A stretch of 8,256 nucleotides of DNA from NCBI GenBank assembly GCA_946480555.1, contig CAMLLE010000108.1:1-8256 (forward strand), in the 5' to 3' direction. The notes beneath the pieces are model-generated. The model saw only the letters and a list, made by a program, of their open reading frames with translations. It ran no database searches and was not told the DNA's origin. This document shows positions 1 to 7,482 of the stretch, piece by piece. Each line of letters starts with the position of its first letter. The first letter of the stretch is position 1. This DNA is from an uncultured Verrucomicrobia subdivision 3 bacterium. Its GTDB lineage: Bacteria; Verrucomicrobiota; Verrucomicrobiae; Limisphaerales; CAMLLE01. A program made the position numbers and the translations under genes.

Positions 1-1412
1 AAGTAGCAATGACTCTGCGGCGTCATCACGACGTCGTGTCCCGCTTCCGCGGCTTCCCTGCCGCCGCCGATCCAATCCATCACCACCGCGTTTTGCGCGA
101 GGCCGCCTTCGCGGATTTCGCTCCAGCCGACAATCGTCTTGCCCTGGCGGCTGATGAAATTCTCCATGCGCCGGATGAAATAACTCTGCAGACCTTCCTC
201 GCTGTGCAGGCCTTCGGCTTTGATGCGCGCCTGGCATTTTGGGCATTTCCTCCACGTGTCCTTCTGCACTTCGTCGCCGCCGATGTGAATGTATTTCGCC
301 GGGAACAGCGGAATCACTTCGCTCAGGATGTCTTCGAGAAACGCGAATGCTTTGTCGTTGCCCGCGCAATAAATCCCGCGGTGCACGCCAGCCCCGACAT
401 CCACATCGAATGGTCCGCCGAAACAACTGAACTCAGGATAAGCCTGCAGCGCCGCCACGGAATGGCCCGGCAATTCAATTTCCGGAATGACCGTGATGTG
501 AAGCGCCGCGGCGTAAGCGACTACTTCGCGAATGTCTTCCTGCGTGTAGAATCCGCCGTAGCGTCCGTCCGAAGCGAACGCCGTCGGCTCAGCCCATTTC
601 GGATGCGCAGTCACCGGTGGCTGGCCGTGATGCGGCCGGACCAGACTGGCATTCGTGCGCCACGCGCCCACGCTTGTAAGCTTCGGATACTTTTTGATTT
701 CAACACGCCAGCCCTGATCATCAACCAGGTGCCAGTGAAACGTGTTGAGCTTGTGAACGGCCATCAAGTCGAGCAACCGCTTCACTTCGTCCTTGGTAAA
801 GAAATGCCGGCTCACATCGAGCATCAATCCGCGCCATTTGAAGCGCGGCTGGTCTTCAATTCGGAGACAGGGCAACTGCCATTTCACACCCGCAACAACG
901 CCCGGCGAATGGATTTCCGGCGGAAGCAATTGGAGCAGCGTCTGCGTGCCGTAGAAAAGGCCGGGCAATTCCGCGGCGCGAATCGTGACGGAGCTGGAAC
1001 TGACGGTTAGTTCGTAGCTTTCAGGGTTGTTGAGCCGTGCAGCGCCGGTCGAAAGGATAATTGCGTCGTTCGCTTGTGTCGCAGCGATGCGTTCGACGGG
1101 AAATCCAAAGCCGGTCGCGGTCCGCAGCCGCTGCGCCAACTGTTCGCCTGTGATTTGCGATGTGGCATCGACCAGAATCTTTGTTTTGGACGTCAGTTCA
1201 AAGGAACCGTCGTGACGCTCAGACTTTTCTGGTTGCGGCAGGAGTGCCGTGTCCGCGGAGCCAAACACTGAAAGCGCGAACAGTAGAATCAGGAAATACG
1301 GGGCGGAGCGGCAGCCCCGCCCTATCGATGAAAGCAGGGATGCGCTGTCGCGCGGCGCAATTGCCCGCACCAATCGGTGTGTGCCTGCCAGGTTGATGCG
1401 AACTTGTTTCAT
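1..1412 (-). CDS. GH20 beta-N-acetylhexosaminidase, secreted (C-terminus cut by window edge)
   Basis: This enzyme would remove terminal beta-linked GlcNAc or GalNAc from glycans outside the cytoplasm. The minus frame is open from the ATG at 1412 to the left edge, giving 470 codons. Residues about 40-50 form a hydrophobic signal-peptide core, with likely cleavage near residue 53. Residues about 60-190 resemble the GH20b N-terminal domain. The GH20 barrel follows, with FHWHLVDDQGWR at 225-236 and HIGGDEV at 376-382. D380-E381 is the family's catalytic pair for substrate-assisted catalysis with retention. The visible end, near SHCY, lies in the later barrel, so the last strands and any C-terminal domain are missing. 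The start lies 28 bases after the GH109 stop, which suggests cotranscription. A GTG at 1439 in the same frame is an alternative start. The n-region is unusually long (about 37 residues), and residues 30-38 are encoded by a palindromic repeat. Family assignment is firm; exact linkage preference is inferred. Confidence 0.95.
   Translation of the reverse strand, partial: MKQVRINLAGTHRLVRAIAPRDSASLLSSIGRGCRSAPYFLILLFALSVFGSADTALLPQPEKSERHDGSFELTSKTKILVDATSQITGEQLAQRLRTATGFGFPVERIAATQANDAIILSTGAARLNNPESYELTVSSSSVTIRAAELPGLFYGTQTLLQLLPPEIHSPGVVAGVKWQLPCLRIEDQPRFKWRGLMLDVSRHFFTKDEVKRLLDLMAVHKLNTFHWHLVDDQGWRVEIKKYPKLTSVGAWRTNASLVRPHHGQPPVTAHPKWAEPTAFASDGRYGGFYTQEDIREVVAYAAALHITVIPEIELPGHSVAALQAYPEFSCFGGPFDVDVGAGVHRGIYCAGNDKAFAFLEDILSEVIPLFPAKYIHIGGDEVQKDTWRKCPKCQARIKAEGLHSEEGLQSYFIRRMENFISRQGKTIVGWSEIREGGLAQNAVVMDWIGGGREAAEAGHDVVMTPQSHCY
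1301..1324 (-). repeat. 24-base palindromic repeat inside the GH20 reading frame
   Basis: Read on the minus strand this is TAGGGCGG, seven bases, then GCTCCGCCC. The arms at 1301-1309 and 1314-1322 pair over nine positions with one G-T wobble and a four-base loop. It encodes GH20 residues 30-38 (IGRGCRSAP) just before the hydrophobic signal-peptide core. It matches the copy at 5455-5478 in arms, length and orientation. It is therefore probably a dispersed repeat that landed in frame, not a terminator or operator. Confidence 0.75.
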
Positions 1413-1440
1413 TCCGGTTTGAAGCGGTTTTTGATGCACG

Positions 1441-2904
1441 TCACACCTTCTCCGCGATCGCCAACGGTTCCAGTTGCTTCCAAATCCCGCGGGTGAAATC
1501 CGGAATATGCACCGGCATCGAACCGGTTGCTACGGAACATGCCGAGAGTTCCAGGATGCAGCTCCAGGCGGCGGCGTCATAGACAACACTGTCAGGCGTC
1601 TGGCCGCGGCGGATGCAATCGAGATGCCGCCAGTTCATGATGAAATCCATTCCACCATGGCCGCTGTTCTTCGCCAGTTCGCGCAGCTTCTTCCAGAGCG
1701 GATGCGTGAAGCGATCCCGCATCTTCGCCATGTCCGAGTCACCCAGCCATTCGTGGGCATTTCCGACTTCGAGGCCAAAAGCATTGGGCGAGTTCAGCGC
1801 CAGCCGCGCCGGATAGTCGAAGAACGTTGCGCCGGTTCCCGACAGCGCATTGATGCGGCTGTAAGGGCGCGGGCTGATGACATCGTGCTGAAGCATGATC
1901 GTGCGGCCGAGTGCGGTTTTGATGAGCGACGTGTTCATGTCGCCGCAAATGTATTTCTCGGCGGAATGCTTTCCGCCGTTCGGAATCTTCTCATCGCGGA
2001 ACCTGGTCAGTCCCTTCTCCGGTGAACTCATTGACACCAGGAACTTGAACTGGTCGCCGCGCCCAATGCCGAGGTATTGCGCCACCGGACCGAGGCCATG
2101 CGTGGGATAAAGATTTCCGTCGTAATCGATGTGATACTGCCGCCGCCAGCCGCCTTCGCCTTCGAGACTGAACAGCAGGCTGCGCAGATCATGAATGTAA
2201 GCGCACTCCGCGTGGGTGAGTTCGCCGAAAACACCTTCCCGCGCCATGTTCAGCACAAACAACTCGTTCTCACCGTAGCAGCAGTTCTCCAGCATGACGC
2301 AATGTCGCCGGGTTCGTTCACTGGTGTCCACGAGCTGCCAGCATTGATCCACCGTCACGGCGGCGGAAACTTCCACGAACGCGTGCTTGCCGCGTTCCAT
2401 TGCCTGCACGGCCATCGGCACGTGCCATTCCCACGGCGTCGCGATGTAGATCACGTCGATATCGTCGCGTTCACAAAGCTTCTCCCAGATGTCCTCCGAA
2501 CCGCCGTAAACTGCCGGACGTTTGCCCCGGTTCTTCGCGATGCGATCCGCGAGTCGATCCGCGCGTTCCTGCCGCAAATCGCAAACGGCAACGATCTCAG
2601 CGAACTCGACTCCTTCCACATCGTGCATCAGGTTCGAACCGCGGCCGCCGTTTCCAATGCAAGCGACCCGGATTCGTTCCAGCGGCTGTGTGGTCAAGTC
2701 GTGAACGGGTTTCTGGCCAGCCGGACGCGGGCGCGTCGCGCCAATGTCGGGATTTATTTCAACGCCACTTGGAAGCGAGATGGCGCCGCCGTTGGATTTG
2801 CCTGAAGAAGCGCAACCGCTCGAAAGCCCACCAAGCGAGGCCGTCAAACCGGCCAATGCTGAAGCTTTGAGGAAATTTCGGCGGGAAGAGTTGGAATTGG
2901 TCAT
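1441..2904 (-). CDS. GH109 NAD-dependent alpha-N-acetylgalactosaminidase, Tat-exported
   Basis: GH109 enzymes cleave terminal alpha-GalNAc, as in the blood-group A epitope and some O-glycans, using a bound NAD in a redox-elimination mechanism like that of GH4. The 487 residues open with a twin-arginine signal, SRRNFLKA at 7-14, followed by a short hydrophobic stretch. Cys31 follows LSSG, an imperfect lipobox, so lipidation is possible but unsure. The Gfo/Idh/MocA-like Rossmann fold begins near residue 77 with GNGGRG at 84-89. Family-typical blocks follow: ATPWEWH (155-161), ENCCYG (206-211), YPTHGLGP (266-273) and GHGGMDF (415-421). The tyrosine and histidine in the middle two blocks belong to the region assigned to the active site in characterised members. 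Tat export fits an enzyme that must fold around NAD in the cytoplasm. No clear Shine-Dalgarno sequence precedes the ATG. A plain Gfo/Idh/MocA oxidoreductase is the alternative, but the motif set strongly favours GH109. Activity on other alpha-glycosides cannot be excluded. Confidence 0.93.
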   Translation of the reverse strand: MTNSNSSRRNFLKASALAGLTASLGGLSSGCASSGKSNGGAISLPSGVEINPDIGATRPRPAGQKPVHDLTTQPLERIRVACIGNGGRGSNLMHDVEGVEFAEIVAVCDLRQERADRLADRIAKNRGKRPAVYGGSEDIWEKLCERDDIDVIYIATPWEWHVPMAVQAMERGKHAFVEVSAAVTVDQCWQLVDTSERTRRHCVMLENCCYGENELFVLNMAREGVFGELTHAECAYIHDLRSLLFSLEGEGGWRRQYHIDYDGNLYPTHGLGPVAQYLGIGRGDQFKFLVSMSSPEKGLTRFRDEKIPNGGKHSAEKYICGDMNTSLIKTALGRTIMLQHDVISPRPYSRINALSGTGATFFDYPARLALNSPNAFGLEVGNAHEWLGDSDMAKMRDRFTHPLWKKLRELAKNSGHGGMDFIMNWRHLDCIRRGQTPDSVVYDAAAWSCILELSACSVATGSMPVHIPDFTRGIWKQLEPLAIAEKV

Positions 2905-2932
2905 AGGTCAAAACTGAATTCGGATCGAAAGA

Positions 2933-2957
2933 CCCTCTCCCGTCGGGCGAGAGAGGG
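2933..2957. repeat. Palindromic repeat between GH89 and GH109 (copy near GH109)
   Basis: CCCTCTC at 2933-2939 is perfectly complementary to GAGAGGG at 2951-2957, enclosing an 11-base loop. It lies 29 bases upstream of the GH109 start and is related in sequence to the palindrome at 3019-3045. No T-run follows on either strand, so it does not look like an intrinsic terminator. It is most likely a dispersed intergenic repeat. Confidence 0.6.
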
Positions 2958-3018
2958 AATCGCATGTACACGGAAGAGGTTCTCGTGAGGTCCGGCTTGC
3001 AACAGAAGCACGGCGCAG

Positions 3019-3045
3019 CTCTCCCTTTCCCATTGGATGGGAGAG
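3019..3045. repeat. Palindromic repeat between GH89 and GH109 (copy near GH89)
   Basis: CTCTCCC at 3019-3025 pairs perfectly with GGGAGAG at 3039-3045. An alternative inner pairing joins CCCAT (3029-3033) to ATGGG (3037-3041). A G-rich tail follows at 3046-3059 (GCCGGGGTGGGGG). Together with the 2933-2957 palindrome it fills most of the 178-base gap. From memory, this CCCCACCCCGGCC plus CTCTCCC arrangement resembles high-copy intergenic repeats in several environmental bacterial genomes. I cannot verify copy number here. Confidence 0.6.
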
Positions 3046-3082
3046 GCCGGGGTGGGGGTAAAACGTGAACTCATAGCTCCAT

Positions 3083-5341
3083 TTACGGTTTCGCCATCTG
3101 ACGTGAGTCACCCGCCGAGGCATCTGCCGCGTATTTGTTGAACAGCCTTTTTGAGATGGCCACAACGTCGCCCTTGGGCTTCGCGGGAAATTTGCCGGTT
3201 TGTTTCGTCCAACCGATTTCCCAATCGCGAATCCGTTTCCGAACTGCGGCTTCATCCACGGCGACTCCAGTTGCGAGGGACTCGTCCAGCGCGGCCAGCC
3301 ACATCTCCCAGCGGCGATGATAGAACTCTCCGAGCAAACCGCTCCACTGGCGGTTTGCGTAATCTGAAATTGTATCGCCCTCAGTCCAGATCGTGATCAG
3401 CTCGCGCGCCATCCGTTCGCAGAGATTTTTCTCCTCGGCCGTGGCACCCCATCGCCGCGCATCGTTCAGCCAGACGCCGAGCAGGAATTCCGGACGCGTG
3501 CCGACGAGTTCGTCCATGTCGCGGATCAGCATCAGCATCTTTGCGCTGGAGCTGCGCAACGCGACAACGTCCTTCGCGTGGTAAGCAGCGACAATCTGCT
3601 GATGATAGCGCGTTCCCAGATCGGCGAGCACCTGACGACCGACATCGGCGAGATCGAAGCGATAGCCTTCACTGGATTTCGCCTGGGGCGCCGCATCGAT
3701 CAGAAGCTTCCAGGCGGGAACCAGCTTTGTGGTGTCGTAAGGCGGTTGAGCGGTGACGAACGCGCGCGCCTTGATGTCGGGGTTCATCGTCGGCCGGGCG
3801 CACACGGCAGAATTGACCGGATACTCGCGTCGCGAAGCAGGGTTTCTGTAAACGACTTCATTTAGAATTTTCCAAGCCTTTTCCGCGGCCGAAATTTCAG
3901 CGCCATAGCGCCGGTGCGCGTAATCTTTCAGCCACGCATTCATATCCGGCGCTGTCGAACGCCAGCCGCTTTCGAAGAACATCTCCCAAAGGACGGGATT
4001 CACACCGCTGCCTTCCAGCAACGCACCAATGCCGGACATGCGGCCTTTGTTTGAATCTGCGAGTGCCGCCGCCGGGCCTTCGCCCAGCCAGTTCAAGCGG
4101 CCGCCAAGACCGACGTTGCCGCCGAAATTATGTATCGTACACCAGAGCCATGGCGTGCCGTTGAAATTCTTCCGCTCGCGCCAGTTTTCCTGCGCCTCAC
4201 ACCAGAGATCGAGCACTAGCAGCTTCTTCTTGTCGAGCCCGTCGATCATCTCCTGCCGCGGATTTGCCTGCCACGATTGCAGCACCCACGTCGCGCCGTC
4301 CATCGAATCCAGGATCGCCTTGCCGCACGCTGGGAGATCGACTCCCTCCGTGCTGCCGCCTTCATGAAAAGGATCGGCCGCGAGAAACTTCGCCGAACCG
4401 AACAGCTTCCGTTGTTCGCGATAAAACACGGCGGCGATCTTCGCGAATAACGGATCGGTCGGCTCCAGCATGTCGGGACGTTTGAGTTCACCCCAGTTGC
4501 CCTGCGCGTGAATCCTGGCATTCGGAAAGCGCGTTTTGAAATCGGCGGGCACCATGCCGTAGTAACCCTGCAGCACGGGCTCCATTCCGAGTTCGCGCAT
4601 GCGGGAAACGATCTGCCGGCCGAGTTTCACGCGCCGGTCGATGATCGATTGCGGCACCGGCCCGGCATAGCCTTCGAGGTTCGACATATACATCCACGGC
4701 TGATGCGCCGGCAGCACAAGCCAGCGGCGGACTTCGCCAGCGGTGTAGCCGAACTGCGTGAGCGTGTTGATCCAAACCTGTTCCTGGCCCTGGATGATCA
4801 ACGCCATATTTACGCCGCTGAGCGCGAGGAAATCGAGTTCCCGCTCCCAGCGATCCCAACTCCACCAAGCCATTGTGTAACCGTGCGTGCAGTAGTTGTA
4901 AGCGAAGCGGAATGGATGCGGACTGGTGACGCGGATTTTCTCCGGAACGTTTGGGAGCGTTTTCGGAAGGCTGAGCTGGTTGCCGCAATTCCAGGAAATG
5001 TCGCAGTGGCCGAACTCTTTCAGATACCGGTTCAGCGCGGAGGCAAGCGCGACGCCGTTGTTGCCGCGAAGAACCACTTTGCCCGGCCGACCCTCGATCT
5101 CGAAGACGTCCTGGCTATTCGCGGAGGGAATCGTTTCGAGAACGAACTGCTTGGCGTGTTTGGGAATCAGGCGTTCCAGCGTGCCCTGAGCCGAGGAAAG
5201 TTCGGCCGCGTTCGCCAGTGGGAGAAGCAACGCCACCAATGCTAACAGGCAGCTTAGCCGTCCGTAGGCAGCAGCAAACGGCTGCCTCACACGAAGGTCG
5301 CAAAGGACGCGAAGAAGGCGGGGCAATCTGGCTGCAGGCAT
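3083..5341 (-). CDS. GH89 alpha-N-acetylglucosaminidase (NAGLU family), secreted
   Basis: GH89 enzymes remove terminal alpha-GlcNAc with retention. Human NAGLU acts on heparan sulfate, and clostridial members act on GlcNAc-alpha-1,4-Gal capped gastric mucin. Starting at the ATG at 5341 the protein has 752 residues, close to the usual 700-750. A signal peptide covers 1-45, with hydrophobic core 31-42 and ANA|A cleavage. The small N-terminal NAGLU domain spans about 50-140. The barrel opens with the hallmark YNYCTHGYTMAWW (148-160) and NMALIIQGQE (178-187). E327 in DPFHEGG and E443 in LLEGSG are the likely acid/base and nucleophile; their spacing of 116 fits the family. A helical C-terminal domain follows. 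The frame stays open upstream to 5632, but that extension would overlap the symporter gene and lacks a signal peptide at its front, so 5341 is preferred. Residues 9-26 are encoded by repeat-like DNA. The gene lies 178 bases before GH109. Confidence 0.94.
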   Translation of the reverse strand: MPAARLPRLLRVLCDLRVRQPFAAAYGRLSCLLALVALLLPLANAAELSSAQGTLERLIPKHAKQFVLETIPSANSQDVFEIEGRPGKVVLRGNNGVALASALNRYLKEFGHCDISWNCGNQLSLPKTLPNVPEKIRVTSPHPFRFAYNYCTHGYTMAWWSWDRWERELDFLALSGVNMALIIQGQEQVWINTLTQFGYTAGEVRRWLVLPAHQPWMYMSNLEGYAGPVPQSIIDRRVKLGRQIVSRMRELGMEPVLQGYYGMVPADFKTRFPNARIHAQGNWGELKRPDMLEPTDPLFAKIAAVFYREQRKLFGSAKFLAADPFHEGGSTEGVDLPACGKAILDSMDGATWVLQSWQANPRQEMIDGLDKKKLLVLDLWCEAQENWRERKNFNGTPWLWCTIHNFGGNVGLGGRLNWLGEGPAAALADSNKGRMSGIGALLEGSGVNPVLWEMFFESGWRSTAPDMNAWLKDYAHRRYGAEISAAEKAWKILNEVVYRNPASRREYPVNSAVCARPTMNPDIKARAFVTAQPPYDTTKLVPAWKLLIDAAPQAKSSEGYRFDLADVGRQVLADLGTRYHQQIVAAYHAKDVVALRSSSAKMLMLIRDMDELVGTRPEFLLGVWLNDARRWGATAEEKNLCERMARELITIWTEGDTISDYANRQWSGLLGEFYHRRWEMWLAALDESLATGVAVDEAAVRKRIRDWEIGWTKQTGKFPAKPKGDVVAISKRLFNKYAADASAGDSRQMAKP
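5266..5316 (-). repeat. Repeat-like hairpin and tail encoding part of the GH89 signal peptide
   Basis: AGGCAGC (5266-5272) and GCTGCCT (5281-5287) form a perfect seven-base stem with an eight-base loop. An alternative pairing joins AGCCGT (5256-5261) to ACGGCT (5278-5283). The adjoining 5288-5316 holds, on the minus strand, CGCGTCCTTTGCGACC. From memory this is typical of short repeats scattered in environmental bacterial genomes. The segment is translated as residues 9-26 of GH89, immediately before the hydrophobic signal core. The repeat identity is inferred from structure and memory only. Confidence 0.5.
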
Positions 5342-5454
5342 TGTCTCACTAACCGTTGAATCGTAATCCGCTTTCGAAGCTGCCAGCACCCGCCTGGCCC
5401 TGGCGTGAGATTCCTCTGAATAGAACGAGGTTCCCAATGGAGTGATCGAAGTAT

Positions 5455-5478
5455 GGGCGGAGCCGCGGTTCCGCCCTA
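5455..5478 (-). repeat. 24-base palindromic repeat upstream of GH89
   Basis: On the minus strand this is TAGGGCGG, seven bases, then GCTCCGCCC, the same arms, length and orientation as the copy at 1301-1324. The arms at 5455-5464 and 5467-5476 pair over ten positions with one wobble. It lies in the 233-base gap between the symporter stop and the GH89 start. It falls in an open frame continuous with GH89 but upstream of the preferred start. No T-run follows, so a terminator role is unlikely. I see no convincing promoter in the rest of the gap. Confidence 0.75.
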
Positions 5479-5574
5479 CCAACAACGTTCGGGTTTCTCC
5501 CGTTCGCAGAGGCAAATTCGTGGTGCAAGTCTGGTTCAACATTGGAAATTCAGGACTGTTATGTTCGGGCGGAT

Positions 5575-7482
5575 TCACGCGGTTGGCTTCTCGACGGGTT
5601 TCGACTGATTGGCAGGAGCGTTCTTGCTCCAAAGGCGATTAATAACGAAGAGCAGAACTGCGCCGCTGACTACAAACGCCACGGTGAGGGCAATGGCGTA
5701 TCCGATCCGCCCGTAAAGGAAGTTTCCGATCGCAAACAGCGACGACCAAATCACGACGCAGCCAGACACCCAACCGAGCGTGGCCATCCCCATGTGATCG
5801 CCATGCACCGCCGCTTCACTTTCCGAAACGCCTGCTTCCTGCCGAATCTTCGCCCAACCCGGTCCTGCCGGATGCACTTTGCGATAGAACGCCACGAGCC
5901 GTTCGCGGCTTGTGGGCGCCGTGACCAACGCAGTTACAACCCAGCAAAGCGTGGTGAATGCGACGGAATAGATCACCGAGTGTGCAAACGCCAGTTCATG
6001 CCCGCTCTTCTTCAACGCAAAGAGCACGACAGAGATCGTGAACGAGCTGATCATCGCCACGACTTCGCACCACGCATTGATGCGCCACCAGAACCAGCGC
6101 AGCAGATACAGCAGGCCGGTCCCCGCGCCGATTGAGATCAGCACTTCGAACGCCTCCTGCGCCGAGCTCAGCACCTGGCTCAGCAGCGCGGCGACGATGT
6201 AGAGCGCCACCGTGCAGAGGCGCCCGGCATTAACGTAGTGCTTCTCGCTCGCGTTCGGGCTGATGAAGCGGCGGTAAAAGTCGTGAACCAGATAGGACGA
6301 ACCCCAGTTGAGATGCGTCAGGATCGTGGAGGAATTTGCAGCAATCAAACCGCCGACCATCAAGCCGACAAACCCGACCGGCAGGAATTTCAGCATCGCC
6401 GGAAACGCGCTGTCGTGCCCGATCAGCTTCGGATCGGCATTGGGAAACGCGGCCTGAATGTCCTTCAGTTCCGGGAAAATGATGATCGAGCAGAGCGCGG
6501 TGATGATCCATGGCCAGGGCCGGAGAACGTAATGGGCGAGATTGAAGAACAAGGTTCCGCCGAGCGAATCCTTTTCGGACTTCGACGCCAGCATGCGTTG
6601 CGCGATGTAGCTGCCGCCGCCGGGTTCGGCGCCCGGATACCAGTTCGCCCACCAGCCAATCGCGATGGGAACGATGAAGATCATCAGCGCCAGTTCCCAC
6701 ATTGAGAAGTTGGGCATCATGTTCAGGATGGGCTGGCCAGAACCGTCGATGGCCGACATGACCGGCGCGCCTTCCTTCATCACGACCTGTTGTGAGCCGA
6801 GCGAGCCGATCAATTTCTGCAGACCGGCGAACGCGCTGTCACCGACGCCGGTGTGGCGCGCCACTTCCTTAAGTCCGAAGAACGCCGCAGCCACCACGGC
6901 CGTCATCTTGATGAAGAACTGAATCATGTCGATGACCAGCACGCCCCAGAGGCCGGAATGCGCGGCGAAGGCGACGTTCAGAATGCCGCAGATCACAATC
7001 GTCTGCCATGGCGGCAGACCGAACAGGATGTTCGCGATTTTGCACGCAGCGAGCGTGACCATGGCCATGATGAAGCAGTTGAAGAACAGGCCGAGATACA
7101 CCGCGCGAAAGCCGCGCACGACCGATGCTGCTTTGCCGGAATAGCGAAGCTCGTAAAATTCCAGATCGGTCATCACGCCGGAACGCCGCCAGAGCCGGGC
7201 GAAGAAAAACACGGTGGAAACGCCGGTCAGCACGAACGCCCACCACTGCCAGTTTCCGGCAACGCCATACTGGCGGACCTGCTGTGTGACCCAATTCGGC
7301 GTGTCGCTGCTGAAGGTCGTTGCGACCATGGAAAGCCCCGCCAGCCACCATGGCACGGACCGGCCAGAAGCGAAGAACTCCGACGTGTTTTTCCCGGCGC
7401 GTTTGCCGAAAAAAAGCGCTGGGACAAAGCAGATGAGCAGCGAGGCGGCAACGATGATCCAGTCAATCAATTGAAGGCGCAT
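5575..7482 (-). CDS. Sodium:solute symporter (SSS/SLC5 family), probable sugar importer
   Basis: This inner-membrane protein would couple solute uptake to the sodium gradient. It has 635 residues and about 14-15 hydrophobic segments by eye, including 5-24, 128-153, 178-203, 260-280, 365-385, 420-438, 470-490, 500-522, 566-588 and 596-615. Family features include FFASGRSVPWW (36-46), GVMTDLEFYELRYSG (102-116) and the serine-rich AANSSTILTHLNWGSSY (381-397). That last segment corresponds to the helix carrying sodium-site hydroxyls in vSGLT-type transporters. The hydrophilic stretch near 526-560 followed by two more helices is a C-terminal extension I associate with Bacteroidota and Verrucomicrobiota members. 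The C-terminus is short and charged. The gene lies between a LacI-type regulator and three HexNAc-releasing enzymes, so import of GlcNAc, GalNAc or a small HexNAc glycoside is the best inference. The substrate cannot be read from sequence. No clear Shine-Dalgarno sequence precedes the ATG. Confidence 0.93.
   Translation of the reverse strand: MRLQLIDWIIVAASLLICFVPALFFGKRAGKNTSEFFASGRSVPWWLAGLSMVATTFSSDTPNWVTQQVRQYGVAGNWQWWAFVLTGVSTVFFFARLWRRSGVMTDLEFYELRYSGKAASVVRGFRAVYLGLFFNCFIMAMVTLAACKIANILFGLPPWQTIVICGILNVAFAAHSGLWGVLVIDMIQFFIKMTAVVAAAFFGLKEVARHTGVGDSAFAGLQKLIGSLGSQQVVMKEGAPVMSAIDGSGQPILNMMPNFSMWELALMIFIVPIAIGWWANWYPGAEPGGGSYIAQRMLASKSEKDSLGGTLFFNLAHYVLRPWPWIITALCSIIIFPELKDIQAAFPNADPKLIGHDSAFPAMLKFLPVGFVGLMVGGLIAANSSTILTHLNWGSSYLVHDFYRRFISPNASEKHYVNAGRLCTVALYIVAALLSQVLSSAQEAFEVLISIGAGTGLLYLLRWFWWRINAWCEVVAMISSFTISVVLFALKKSGHELAFAHSVIYSVAFTTLCWVVTALVTAPTSRERLVAFYRKVHPAGPGWAKIRQEAGVSESEAAVHGDHMGMATLGWVSGCVVIWSSLFAIGNFLYGRIGYAIALTVAFVVSGAVLLFVINRLWSKNAPANQSKPVEKPTA

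Noticed and set aside
9..1010. Long plus-strand open frame (333 codons) opposite the GH20 gene
   Set aside because: It is the antisense of GH20 in the codon-aligned frame, common in GC-rich genes. The minus strand carries clear GH20 motifs and the plus product shows no recognisable domain.
1..1412. Possible frameshift or pseudogene in GH20, because its N-terminus is odd
   Set aside because: The frame is open throughout, and the signal core, N-terminal domain and catalytic D380-E381 are intact. The oddity is confined to the repeat-encoded n-region.
2077..2805. Plus-strand open frame (242 codons) opposite GH109
   Set aside because: It is a shadow of a well-supported gene with no recognisable family signature.
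2933..3045. Intrinsic terminators at the intergenic hairpins
   Set aside because: None of the hairpins is followed by a T-run on the transcribed strand, and they resemble dispersed repeats.
4508..5245. Plus-strand open frame (245 codons) opposite GH89
   Set aside because: It is a shadow of the barrel and N-terminal domain of GH89, with no independent evidence.
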